Shown: in pieces, positions 52,900 to 59,914 of the stretch
Layout: every line of letters starts with the position of its first letter
Position numbering within the stretch: the stretch's first letter is position 1
Origin: a virus
Length of the DNA: 59,914 nucleotides
Direction: 5' to 3' (one strand)
Virus record (IMG/VR): IMGVR_UViG_3300034374_007566
Span: 1-59,914 of that record
The notes under the pieces: model-generated
Database searches by the model: none
Told to the model about the DNA's origin: nothing
What the model saw: only the letters and a program-made list of their open reading frames with translations
Translations under genes and position numbers: made by a program

Positions 52900-55355
52900 C
52901 AGCCGGCCACTCCGCTTACGGTGACTCCGTGAATGACGACGGGCGTCGGCCCCTGGGTGCCGGCCATCGCAACGGCGACGTGCCGGTCACCACCAGAAGA
53001 ACGGGGGTCCATCCTCCCGGCGTAATGCGCCTCGGCGTAACCCACCGCACTGCCAAGGCCGCTGCGGCTAGAGTCCATGTCCAGGACGGCTTCGGTCGAA
53101 CCAGTGGCTGTCGTAAACCCAGACCCCCTGTCGCTGGCCACAGCGTTCTGCCTGGGGGATGTGCTGCCGTTGTAGTGAAGCCGGAGCTTTAGGTCGCATG
53201 CCCCCGTCGTTGGGGTGTACAGGACGCCTACGGCACGGTTTGGCTCGGCCGTCAGGGGCAGGTTGCCAGAGCGATACTGCCAGGAGATAGCGGAGCCGCC
53301 ATCACCGACTCCTGGCTCTAGCGTCTTGGGTGTACCGCCGGCCATGTAGACCACCGTGCGGCGAGACCCGACCGTGGCGTGAGTAGTCTCGGTAATCGCC
53401 TCCGGGTACTCCTCCTCCCACCAGGCCTGCGTGCCGACGCAGTAGCACAGGGCGCGGACGGGCGTAGAGTCGGTGCTGCGGCAATAGAAAAACCGGACGA
53501 CGCGGTCAGCCAGGTTGGCGGAGACATGGAACTTGGCGGACTGCGAGAAGTCAATAATCCCGTCCCGCCAGTAGTTGTCCACGGCCGCTGACAGTGGAGA
53601 CTCTGAGCTGCCGTCGAAGGCGTACATCCCAAAGCTGTCAACGATGAAGGCTACCCCGCCCATGGTGGCCCAGCACTTCCGGGTGAGGATTCCGCGGAAC
53701 ACAGCAAGGTTGATGGACGCATCAATGACGGGCTGGGCGACGTACCTCAGGGAGTAGAGATGCTCAGTCTGCACCACCAGAAGCTGCGATGCCAGCGGAA
53801 TGAGTGCGACAATGCTGTCCTGGACGCCGGCATTTTCCTGGATGATCAGTTCGTTTTCGGCAGGCACGCTTTCAGGTTCGTTGACCTCCGAGAACAGCAG
53901 GCTGTTGGGCTTGGCTCCGGTACTGTCTGCGGCGAACCAGGCCCGGTCCTGAAAGATGACGCCCACGGAGTATTCGGAGGGAAGCACGCCAAACCTGCGG
54001 GCATTAAGCTGCCCGTTAGGGAGGGTGATCGGCATCAGTGCGTAGCCGTCCCGGTCGGGGTCGGTCAGTTGCTCGTCTGACAGAGACTCTGTGTAGGTAG
54101 TAGTTCCGACAGCAATCCTTGCCACCCGGTACAGGACCACGCCCTGGTCGGCCGTTGTTCGCCACAACTCTGTATGCGTTACCCGTGCGTCTGCGGGGGC
54201 GTCCCATTGCCAGGCGAACGCCGTCACGCCTTCGGTAGCGTCGATTTCCACTAGCTCCGATATGTTCGACGGGGCATCCGGGTCGGTGGTGTCGTCCACA
54301 TAGCGATGGCAGCAGAGGTACTGCCCGCGGGCCGGGTAATCCACCTCGGCAACGGCCGCAGCGGCAGTGTCGGCCACAATCGCCTCGGGCTCAGAGACAT
54401 ACAGGCCGCCACTTAGGACGGTGACGGCGTCCACGGTGCCGCCCGTGACTGACGCAGTGGCAACGGCACCACCGCCCTCATCTGCCCGGAACGTAATGAG
54501 CGGTGGCGTGGCATGGTCGGAGCCGCCATCAGTCACGGTGACTGATGCCACGGAATACAGGTGACTGACTTCCAGTTGTGCCCCAGCCCCGCCGCCGCCA
54601 GTGATCGCTGCGGTGATTTCCGTGAGGGCCGACTGCCCGGCATAGAGGATTGACACACCGGAAATCTCGCCCCGCTCGTTGACCGATGGGACGGCATAGG
54701 CGCTAGTTGCATTAGTGATGACAACGGAAGGAGAGGTGGTGGCGTTCTGGGTGTAGCCAGCGCCGCCCGCAGCGACATTGATCTCTGAAAGAAAGTAGTT
54801 CAGATTTGTTTGAAGGGTGGGCATAGAAGGGAACCCGCCGGAGATGGTGACTTCGGGAGTGCCTGTGTACCCTTCGCCACGGGTGATCAGGCGAATCCCA
54901 GAAATACGGCCATCCCGCAGCTCCGCTTTCGCTGTGGCATCGACCGTGGCCCCGCCGCCGGACACGGCCACGGAGGGCGGGCTGTAGTAGCCAGCCCCCT
55001 CATTGACCATGTAGATGCTTTTCACAACGCGGTTGGTGCCGGTTGTTTGCTTCGCAACCGTAGCAGCCGCTGCCGGGGCCTGAACACCGATGGGAACTGT
55101 GGTGGTGTCGGTGATCCGAATCCCCCGCGTGAGGCCGTTAATGCCATACGTCGCGCCGTCACGGCCGTTGAAGAAGCTGTAGCTTGTGCTTCCCAGCGTC
55201 ACAGATGTGTAGGACGAAGTAGTAAGGCCCGGCCGAACAGACAACTGGCCGGGGACTAAGGCTTGGATATTGACCTGCGTTACCGCCGCTGCCGGTGCGA
55301 CTGAGTAGGGCGACACATTTGTGGCCAAGCCTTTGAACTGCGTGATCTGGATCAT
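52899..55355 (-). CDS. Tail tubular protein B-like (nozzle) protein (818 aa)
   Basis: Begins QFKGLATNVSPYSVAPAAAV and NIQALVPGQLSVRPGL, as do T7 gp12-type tail nozzle proteins of podoviruses. Residues about 105-330 hold repeats of GxGYxxxPxVxxSGGG type inserted in the nozzle fold. A later part has DRAWFAADSTGAKPNSLLFS. Coupled by ATGA to the adaptor gene. Confidence 0.7.
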   Translation of the reverse strand: MIQITQFKGLATNVSPYSVAPAAAVTQVNIQALVPGQLSVRPGLTTSSYTSVTLGSTSYSFFNGRDGATYGINGLTRGIRITDTTTVPIGVQAPAAAATVAKQTTGTNRVVKSIYMVNEGAGYYSPPSVAVSGGGATVDATAKAELRDGRISGIRLITRGEGYTGTPEVTISGGFPSMPTLQTNLNYFLSEINVAAGGAGYTQNATTSPSVVITNATSAYAVPSVNERGEISGVSILYAGQSALTEITAAITGGGGAGAQLEVSHLYSVASVTVTDGGSDHATPPLITFRADEGGGAVATASVTGGTVDAVTVLSGGLYVSEPEAIVADTAAAAVAEVDYPARGQYLCCHRYVDDTTDPDAPSNISELVEIDATEGVTAFAWQWDAPADARVTHTELWRTTADQGVVLYRVARIAVGTTTYTESLSDEQLTDPDRDGYALMPITLPNGQLNARRFGVLPSEYSVGVIFQDRAWFAADSTGAKPNSLLFSEVNEPESVPAENELIIQENAGVQDSIVALIPLASQLLVVQTEHLYSLRYVAQPVIDASINLAVFRGILTRKCWATMGGVAFIVDSFGMYAFDGSSESPLSAAVDNYWRDGIIDFSQSAKFHVSANLADRVVRFFYCRSTDSTPVRALCYCVGTQAWWEEEYPEAITETTHATVGSRRTVVYMAGGTPKTLEPGVGDGGSAISWQYRSGNLPLTAEPNRAVGVLYTPTTGACDLKLRLHYNGSTSPRQNAVASDRGSGFTTATGSTEAVLDMDSSRSGLGSAVGYAEAHYAGRMDPRSSGGDRHVAVAMAGTQGPTPVVIHGVTVSGVAG

Positions 55356-56485
55356 CCCTGGTCCGCCTCCAGCGGGCTCGTCCAGCCGCCGTCATGCCAG
55401 ACCTCGCTGGACCGACCAGAGATCGGAGCAAGCTGATCCCGCTCCATGGCCAGCCGCAGGTCTCTTTGGTAAAGGCCAAGGCGATCTTCGATGTCGGTGT
55501 TGCGAATCCGCGCCAGCCAATACTGCGAAGCACTGTCCATGACCTGGTGCATGTGCGGAGCCACGTCGATTGGGTCAGTGATCAGGTACTTGGTAGACGA
55601 GGCGATAGTCCCTGAGTCTGCTGCGGTCAGGCTTGTCGCTGAGCCGACTGCGGTAACCTTTGTTTCTGACTCCCATGGCGTGAGGGATTCCAGCGATCCG
55701 GGCACATTTGACGTGTCGCCCACCCGCAGGACAGAGCCAACCATAGAGTCGGCAAACGACGTGCTGTCTCCCGTGACTGTGGCCCCCGTCCTGGAAATCG
55801 TCCCCGCCCTGGCTGCCGTCTCATGGCCGCTCCAGCGGATTTGCCGGGCTGTCCGGCGGTAGGTGAAGTCGATGGTCTGGACGTTGGTCGGGTAGCCGAT
55901 CAGTTTCAGGGCCCACCCAGTGCTGGCAGGGTCTTTGATGACAGTCCAGTGGAGAGGTTCACCAGAGCTGTTGCTGACCCGCTCCATCTTCATAGCCTGG
56001 TCCGGGGTGACGTATAGCCCGGACCACCAGTTCAGCTCATCTGACGGCTCGTCTAGGTTCCGGAAGTCCGCCGGCAGCGGGTAGACGGTCTTGTAGAAAG
56101 TCGCAGAGTCGCCGGACGACACTGAGCCGGCCGGGAATGTCACGGAGCTGCTGAGAGTCCAGAAAGTGTTTCCTCCAGCGGAAGAAACGATCTCAGCGAT
56201 CCGGTCCCCAATCCTGACGTGGCTATAGTCCCCGGATGGGAGACCGGCTGCGGTTTCCAGGAGGTTCTGGGACAGGTCGGTTCCGCCTGCCAGGGTGGCT
56301 GTGGCCGGGGCAAGCGTGATGACCCGCCCGTGGACGCTGTAGTACTGCCAATCCCTGGCAGTTGTGACCTCGTCATAGGCCCTGTGAACGGCCGTGCGGA
56401 TGTCCCGCTGCTCGGCGTCCTGAGGGCCGCCGTAGGAAGCGATGATAAGCGATTCGACTAGGTCGAAGTAGGTGAGGTAGGGCAT
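55352..56485 (-). CDS. Tail tubular protein A-like (adaptor) protein (377 aa)
   Basis: MPYLTYFDLVESLIIASYGG, EQRDIRTAVHRAYDEVTTAR, DWQYYSVHGRVIT matches the helical start of podovirus head-tail adaptors (T7 gp11-like), with an Ig-like or beta insert in the middle (YSHVRIGDRIAEI) and RDLRLAMERDQ at the end. AGGAGG touches the ATG at 56485, an unusually short spacing. Precedes the nozzle gene, as expected. Confidence 0.7.
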   Translation of the reverse strand: MPYLTYFDLVESLIIASYGGPQDAEQRDIRTAVHRAYDEVTTARDWQYYSVHGRVITLAPATATLAGGTDLSQNLLETAAGLPSGDYSHVRIGDRIAEIVSSAGGNTFWTLSSSVTFPAGSVSSGDSATFYKTVYPLPADFRNLDEPSDELNWWSGLYVTPDQAMKMERVSNSSGEPLHWTVIKDPASTGWALKLIGYPTNVQTIDFTYRRTARQIRWSGHETAARAGTISRTGATVTGDSTSFADSMVGSVLRVGDTSNVPGSLESLTPWESETKVTAVGSATSLTAADSGTIASSTKYLITDPIDVAPHMHQVMDSASQYWLARIRNTDIEDRLGLYQRDLRLAMERDQLAPISGRSSEVWHDGGWTSPLEADQG

Positions 56486-56525
56486 ACCTCCTATTGCCCG
56501 CCGGGAGGCACCCCGGCAACGGGAA

Positions 56526-57167
56526 TCACCACACCGCCTCTGTTGGCGCAACGCCCAACTCTGCCGTTACCCGGCTGATCTCCCGCCAGTAGTGGTGTAC
56601 TGCCGGGCCGTAGCCTGAATAGAGGTGGCACCCGATCAGCACCGGCTCGGGCATGGGCAGCCAGACGGGCTGCCCGCTGTCACCGCTCGCCCAGATGCCG
56701 GGGGCCGCGTAGTTCTCGCCCAGCACCCGCAACGTCGCCTCTTGCACGGTGCCGTCGGCCCGTGTGCCCAGGCAGCGTATCGGCCGCCGGAGATGCTTCC
56801 CCTGGCGATCTGTCCGCAGGCTGACCGCCCAATCCCACGGCAGCAGTCTCGCCGGCTCGCATTCGGCCTCGGCGTCCAGCGTGGCAATGGCGATGTCGGT
56901 GCTGGCGACCTGGGCCACGCTCACCACCGTGCGCTGCCCCCATTCGTAGGTCACCACGTCGCCCGGCGTCAGCCGATAGTGCCAAGCGTGGACAGCGTGC
57001 CACGGCGTGACGAGGCAGCCGCCACGCGGGCCAATTGCCACGCACGGTGGCCGCTCTAGCGGTGCCGCCTCGCAGAGCGTGTAGGGCGACTCTTCCAACG
57101 CCTCCACGCGGTCGCGGAGGTCGCGGATGGCTTCGATTATCGCTCGCCGCAAGGCACCGCCGGCCAT
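56526..57167 (-). CDS. Trypsin-like serine protease (213 aa)
   Basis: GGCLVTPWHAVHAWH (His57), STDIAIATLDA (Asp91) and ASGDSGQPVWL (Ser164) give the catalytic triad of a chymotrypsin-fold protease in order. N-terminal 25 residues are a coiled helix. TGATG overlap and GGAGG set the ATG at 57167. Lying between small tail genes and the adaptor, it could process a tail protein or digest host surface proteins. Role inferred. Confidence 0.65.
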   Translation of the reverse strand: MAGGALRRAIIEAIRDLRDRVEALEESPYTLCEAAPLERPPCVAIGPRGGCLVTPWHAVHAWHYRLTPGDVVTYEWGQRTVVSVAQVASTDIAIATLDAEAECEPARLLPWDWAVSLRTDRQGKHLRRPIRCLGTRADGTVQEATLRVLGENYAAPGIWASGDSGQPVWLPMPEPVLIGCHLYSGYGPAVHHYWREISRVTAELGVAPTEAVW

Positions 57168-57376
57168 CACGCCTCCAGTAGTTCCGCCGGTAGCATCGCC
57201 CTAATCTCCTCGGCCAGCCTGCGGGTCTCGTCGCTGGGTTCACCGTGCTTCAGCAGCGAGCGGCAGTGCTGGTCGATCTCCCACAGTGCAGACAGCGCGG
57301 CCTGTCCCAGGCGGGCGGCGTCGAAATCGCCTTGCTCCTCGGGGAGGCGGAATCGGAATGTCGCTATGGGACACAT
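57167..57376 (-). CDS. Hypothetical tail-region protein (69 aa)
   Basis: RFRLPEEQGDFDAARLGQAA and a helix (RRLAEEIRAMLPAELLEA). ATG at 57376 has only a weak site. TGATG coupled to the protease gene and so possibly its partner or inhibitor. Confidence 0.5.
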   Translation of the reverse strand: MCPIATFRFRLPEEQGDFDAARLGQAALSALWEIDQHCRSLLKHGEPSDETRRLAEEIRAMLPAELLEA

Positions 57377-57419
57377 ATCATTTTTGATGTGTTGTGCAAA
57401 CGTATTAGTAGCCGGGTAC

Positions 57420-57450
57420 ACAGAACCTGTCACTTTTCTACAGGTTCTGT
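57420..57450. other. Perfect 11-bp stem-loop in the tail region
   Basis: ACAGAACCTGT / ACAGGTTCTGT with a 9-nt loop, in the 81-bp gap between the DUF551 gene and the 69-residue gene. No clear T-run follows on either strand. May be an RNA-processing site or operator. A second partial inverted repeat (ACACATATCA...TGATGTGT) covers 57371-57392. Confidence 0.55.
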
Positions 57451-57457
57451 TGACTCT

Positions 57458-57646
57458 TTATGTACGGTCAGTCGGCGGCTCTGGGAGCGGCATCCAGTGG
57501 GCAATCTTTTTGCCGGGATTGTGGTCGGCATCTCGCCATTGCCCCCACAAGTCCAGATAGGCGATGTGCAGGCCGTTGCTCTGGCTCCACACCAGCACTC
57601 GCTGCTCCTCTGCCGGCAGTCGGTCTGTGACGCTGATCCATTCCAT
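57458..57646 (-). CDS. DUF551 family protein (62 aa)
   Basis: MEWISVTDRLPAEEQRVLVW, LDLWGQWRD, IAHWMPLPEPP is the DUF551 signature (W-ISV-DRLP...V-x-HW-PLPxPP) common in phages and prophages. Function unknown. Unexpected in a tail-fibre module; may be a moron. Start 57646 fits the family; 57655 would add three residues. Confidence 0.8.
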   Translation of the reverse strand: MEWISVTDRLPAEEQRVLVWSQSNGLHIAYLDLWGQWRDADHNPGKKIAHWMPLPEPPTDRT

Positions 57647-57714
57647 GCCCGCCATCCTACCGACCTGGGCCGGCGAGTCTACGCCTGTTCTGGCTGGACA
57701 TTGTGCGTCTACGG

Positions 57715-58020
57715 TCACTCGGCAGGCAGCAGGGCCACCGCATCAGCCAGCGGCACTACTTCTACCGCAGGCAGCAGGATCGACTTATCAGCCGCCTCCC
57801 ACATTTCATGCAGATACCCGCCGGGCACTGTCGCCGTCAAAATGTCGGCTGTCAGCATAAGCCGCCCATCGGTCAGGAGGCGTGGCGTTGCCCGGCAGTC
57901 TGGCTGTCCATGCTGTGCGTGAAGTTCAACCAGTCGCTGGGCAAGTTGGGCCGTAAACAGCAGCGCGTGCTGTTTGCCCCACGCATACGTCACCGGCATT
58001 TCAATGTCGGCCAATGTCAT
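57715..58020 (-). CDS. Small tail-fibre-associated protein, copy B (101 aa)
   Basis: Paralogue of the 105-residue protein at 92-409 (shared MTL-D, LAQRL-ELHAQHG, ILLPAVEVVPLADAVALLP). Follows its LamG gene with an ATGA overlap, like copy A. GGGGAGGA precedes the ATG. Confidence 0.7.
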   Translation of the reverse strand: MTLADIEMPVTYAWGKQHALLFTAQLAQRLVELHAQHGQPDCRATPRLLTDGRLMLTADILTATVPGGYLHEMWEAADKSILLPAVEVVPLADAVALLPAE

Positions 58021-59642
58021 GGAGTCCTCCCCAGCGATGATTGAAACGCCGTCATAGCCGCAGCAAACGCCGTGTGCTGGGCCGCACTCATCGACGCGCC
58101 AATGGTGTAGCCGGCGATAGTTTCGTCGTAGTAGCCGGTTCCAATGGGCGAGCCGTCTAGGTTTTGATTGAAAACGTAGATGTTTAGTCCTGGCATCGGG
58201 TCGCCCGTAGCGTCAGATGCGTGAGTCGCGGCACTTGTGCCGTCATCGTAGGTCGTCAGCGAAGTTTCGGCGTCCCTGTCTACAACCAGCAACCCGCCGG
58301 ATGTCGTTGCTATTTGCGCGACAGCACCAACACCCCGAACTTCTGGCGTGAAGTCTCCGCTATTGTTGGAGCGAAACCCCAAAATGCCGTCGGGATCAGA
58401 AATCACCGAATACGCACCGATTGGCCTGTCACTGGCTGGCGGCGCGTTTGTGTTTGGCTTGTAAAAGCCGATATGCGCCATGTCTGGCAGTATGTCTGCA
58501 CTAAATCCAGTGTCTAGATATTTGCTGGTCGCGTTGCCCGTCAGCCCAACGCTCTCGCTGTAGTCTCCCTGAACGAAGTTGTTGTTGGTGTCCAAGGCGT
58601 TGCCGTACTGCGTGCCGCCAAGGCTCGTTCCTCGGTAGAGCGGCACCCTGACGGCGACCAACGAGGCATCGGAGTCGCCACAGAAAAGGTTGAGCCGGTA
58701 GAAGCGGTCGCGGATGGATGCCGCGTCGATGGCGTTGCAGAAGGTGTTGACCGCCGCCAGCGTCCCCACGCTCACGCTGCCAGAGTTGCTGTAGACCGCC
58801 GACTCCCACGCCAAGGCATCGCCGTTGTCTGGGCGGGCCTGCGAGCCGAATCCGGGGAACGAGTAGGCGTAGGGGTGATTGCTGGGCAGTTGGGCCTGGA
58901 GTCCCCACTTCCAGGCGAGGTAGCCTTCGATCTTCTGGTATTCCTCTAGTGTCAGCGCCCTATCCCAGGACAAGACCTCGCAAAGCGTCATCTGGGAGCG
59001 GTATTGAACGGAGATCGCGCCAGACTGAAACCGGCCGCCCAGCAGAACCCCGGCAGCCGTGCCTTCCGATGCGCTTGCGCTTGTTCCCCTGGTCACGCCG
59101 TTGGTGCGAAGCGTCTGCCTGTCGCCAGCAGCGATCTGTCGTCGGATCGTAATGACCGAGAGGGGCAGCGTTCCGGCTCCCGAGTAATCGACAGTGTAGT
59201 TTTCCGATTGCAGGCGAAGGAACGCCGTATTGTCGCGGGTCTCTATCAGCCAAGCATTCGCATTGCCGTTGTCGTTGCCAGACGGCGGATAATAAGAGAA
59301 AACACCTGAAAAGCCGGCTGCGGCGTCCTCCCTGACAACAGTTATCACAGTGTTGTCGCCCAGCGTCACACTTGTGGCGGCAGACAGCACATCACCGCCG
59401 TCGAACGCCAGGGCGTTTTTGCCGTTGACGTAGGCCGCTTGGTAGGTCGGCTGGGCGGCGGCCGTGCCTTGCGTTAGTGCCACGCCCGCCCCACTCTTGT
59501 CACGCCACTCGCTGACGGTGGTGCTGTTCAGCGTGATGGTAGAGGAGTCGGAAGCGTCCCACCAGCCAGAGAGCCCCGCGATGCTCTTGGGATTGAACCC
59601 AGAAGCCAGCGGGCGGAGCAGCCTGGGATTCATGGCACACAT
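58017..59642 (-). CDS. LamG-like tail/receptor-binding protein, copy B (541 aa)
   Basis: LamG_3-type domain (about 18-245: AGLSGWWDASDSS, VSEWRDKSGAGVALT, LAWKWGLQAQLP at its end) and a C-terminal domain that shares FCNAIDAASIRDRFYRLNLF, VPLYRG-S-GGT-YGNA and YLDTGF with copy A. It lacks the LKLG repeats at the N-terminus. The start may be 59642 or 59633. Likely a second receptor-binding specificity. Confidence 0.75.
   Translation of the reverse strand: MCAMNPRLLRPLASGFNPKSIAGLSGWWDASDSSTITLNSTTVSEWRDKSGAGVALTQGTAAAQPTYQAAYVNGKNALAFDGGDVLSAATSVTLGDNTVITVVREDAAAGFSGVFSYYPPSGNDNGNANAWLIETRDNTAFLRLQSENYTVDYSGAGTLPLSVITIRRQIAAGDRQTLRTNGVTRGTSASASEGTAAGVLLGGRFQSGAISVQYRSQMTLCEVLSWDRALTLEEYQKIEGYLAWKWGLQAQLPSNHPYAYSFPGFGSQARPDNGDALAWESAVYSNSGSVSVGTLAAVNTFCNAIDAASIRDRFYRLNLFCGDSDASLVAVRVPLYRGTSLGGTQYGNALDTNNNFVQGDYSESVGLTGNATSKYLDTGFSADILPDMAHIGFYKPNTNAPPASDRPIGAYSVISDPDGILGFRSNNSGDFTPEVRGVGAVAQIATTSGGLLVVDRDAETSLTTYDDGTSAATHASDATGDPMPGLNIYVFNQNLDGSPIGTGYYDETIAGYTIGASMSAAQHTAFAAAMTAFQSSLGRTP
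58687..58758. repeat. 72-bp near-identical segment shared by the two LamG genes (copy 2)
   Basis: Second copy of 1085-1156, differing at one position. See the first copy. Confidence 0.9.
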
Positions 59643-59677
59643 GGGAATGACTCTATAGTGGTTGATCTAGGGAAGGG

Positions 59678-59914
59678 TCAGGTCACGGTCACAGGGTCGG
59701 ACTTCGGCCCCTCGCCAACGGCGCTGACCGCCGAGACTTCGGCCACTGCGCCGGTGTAGTCCTGGGATTGGAAGTTTGCCGATGAGGTGATGGAGGTTGG
59801 CTCCGTCAGCACGCCGTCGAAATAAAACTTGTAGCCGGTGATCGCTGACCCGCCGTTGTCGGATGATGCCGTGTAGATGATTGCCGTGTTGCCGGCCCCG
59901 AACGATGAGTAGGT
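59678..59914 (-). CDS. C-terminal fragment of an fn3-like tail protein
   Basis: A frame open from the right edge to TGA at 59678; 78 residues ending PKSDPVTVT, with SDNGGSAITGYKFYFDG and VSAVSAVGEG. This is the typical second half of a fibronectin type III domain of phage tail proteins. It is probably the end of the gene whose start lies at 1-95, with some sequence missing at the contig ends. Confidence 0.6.
   Translation of the reverse strand, partial: TYSSFGAGNTAIIYTASSDNGGSAITGYKFYFDGVLTEPTSITSSANFQSQDYTGAVAEVSAVSAVGEGPKSDPVTVT

Noticed and set aside
1-59914. CRISPR array, insertion sequence, retron or diversity-generating retroelement
   Set aside because: No regularly spaced repeats, transposase or reverse transcriptase were seen; the LamG duplicates show no template/variable repeat pair with A-specific changes (single A/G difference only).

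Overview
The window is the genome, or nearly all of it, of a tailed double-stranded DNA phage with podovirus-like traits. It carries a terminase large subunit, portal, HK97-like major capsid protein, scaffold, two T7-type tail tubular proteins (A-like and B-like) and LamG-type receptor-binding proteins. No host gene, rRNA or ribosomal protein is visible. DNA is GC-rich and genes are packed with ATGA, TGATG and GTGA overlaps. The host is not named by any single gene. A Cys-rich virion protein with the spacing GACC-x-C-x-DC-x-GG-x-Y-x-G-x-GT-x-C resembles motifs common in Planctomycetes, so a planctomycete host is a reasonable but unproven guess.

Layout. (1) About 22.4 kb down to 1, and again 59.9 down to 43.5 kb, all on the minus strand: the late region. 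It starts with a small leftward early set (22.4-20.9 kb: two small conserved proteins and a sigma-region-2-like protein). Then come a possible cargo set with ART-like and zincin-like traits (20.3-17.3 kb), small virion proteins, scaffold, major capsid and decoration protein, an internal terminator, a glycosyltransferase-methyltransferase fusion, terminase, portal, and the first LamG tail protein. From 59.9 to 43.5 kb follow a second LamG tail protein, a trypsin-like protease, tail tubular A and B, a collagen-like protein, Ala/Gly/Gln-rich proteins and a 1168-residue protein. The two contig ends carry the start and the end of similar tail genes and two copies of the same LamG plus small-protein pair, so they were very probably neighbours in a circular or circularly permuted genome.

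(2) 22.6-32.3 kb, plus strand: early operon of about 30 mostly tiny genes. Recognisable are a DUF7227/GP88-like protein, a two-domain beta-clamp-like protein, a nonapeptide-repeat protein, tandem HTPGPW/AEGRE paralogues, DUF932, an HTH protein and a serine recombinase. Three rho-independent terminators divide it. (3) 42.55-31.9 kb, minus strand: replication, recombination and lysis (RecE-like exonuclease, ERF annealing protein, SSB, SF2 helicase, HNH, PD-(D/E)XK resolvase, MazG-like, holin-like, membrane-anchored papain-like peptidase, sigma-70-like factor). (4) 42.6-43.5 kb: a cloverleaf-like RNA element beside a tyrosine integrase.

Working together: no DNA polymerase and no RNA polymerase core is encoded. 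The phage probably uses the host polymerases, steered by its own clamp-like protein and sigma-like factors. The integrase points to a temperate life style. The serine recombinase is a second, unrelated site-specific recombinase in the same genome.
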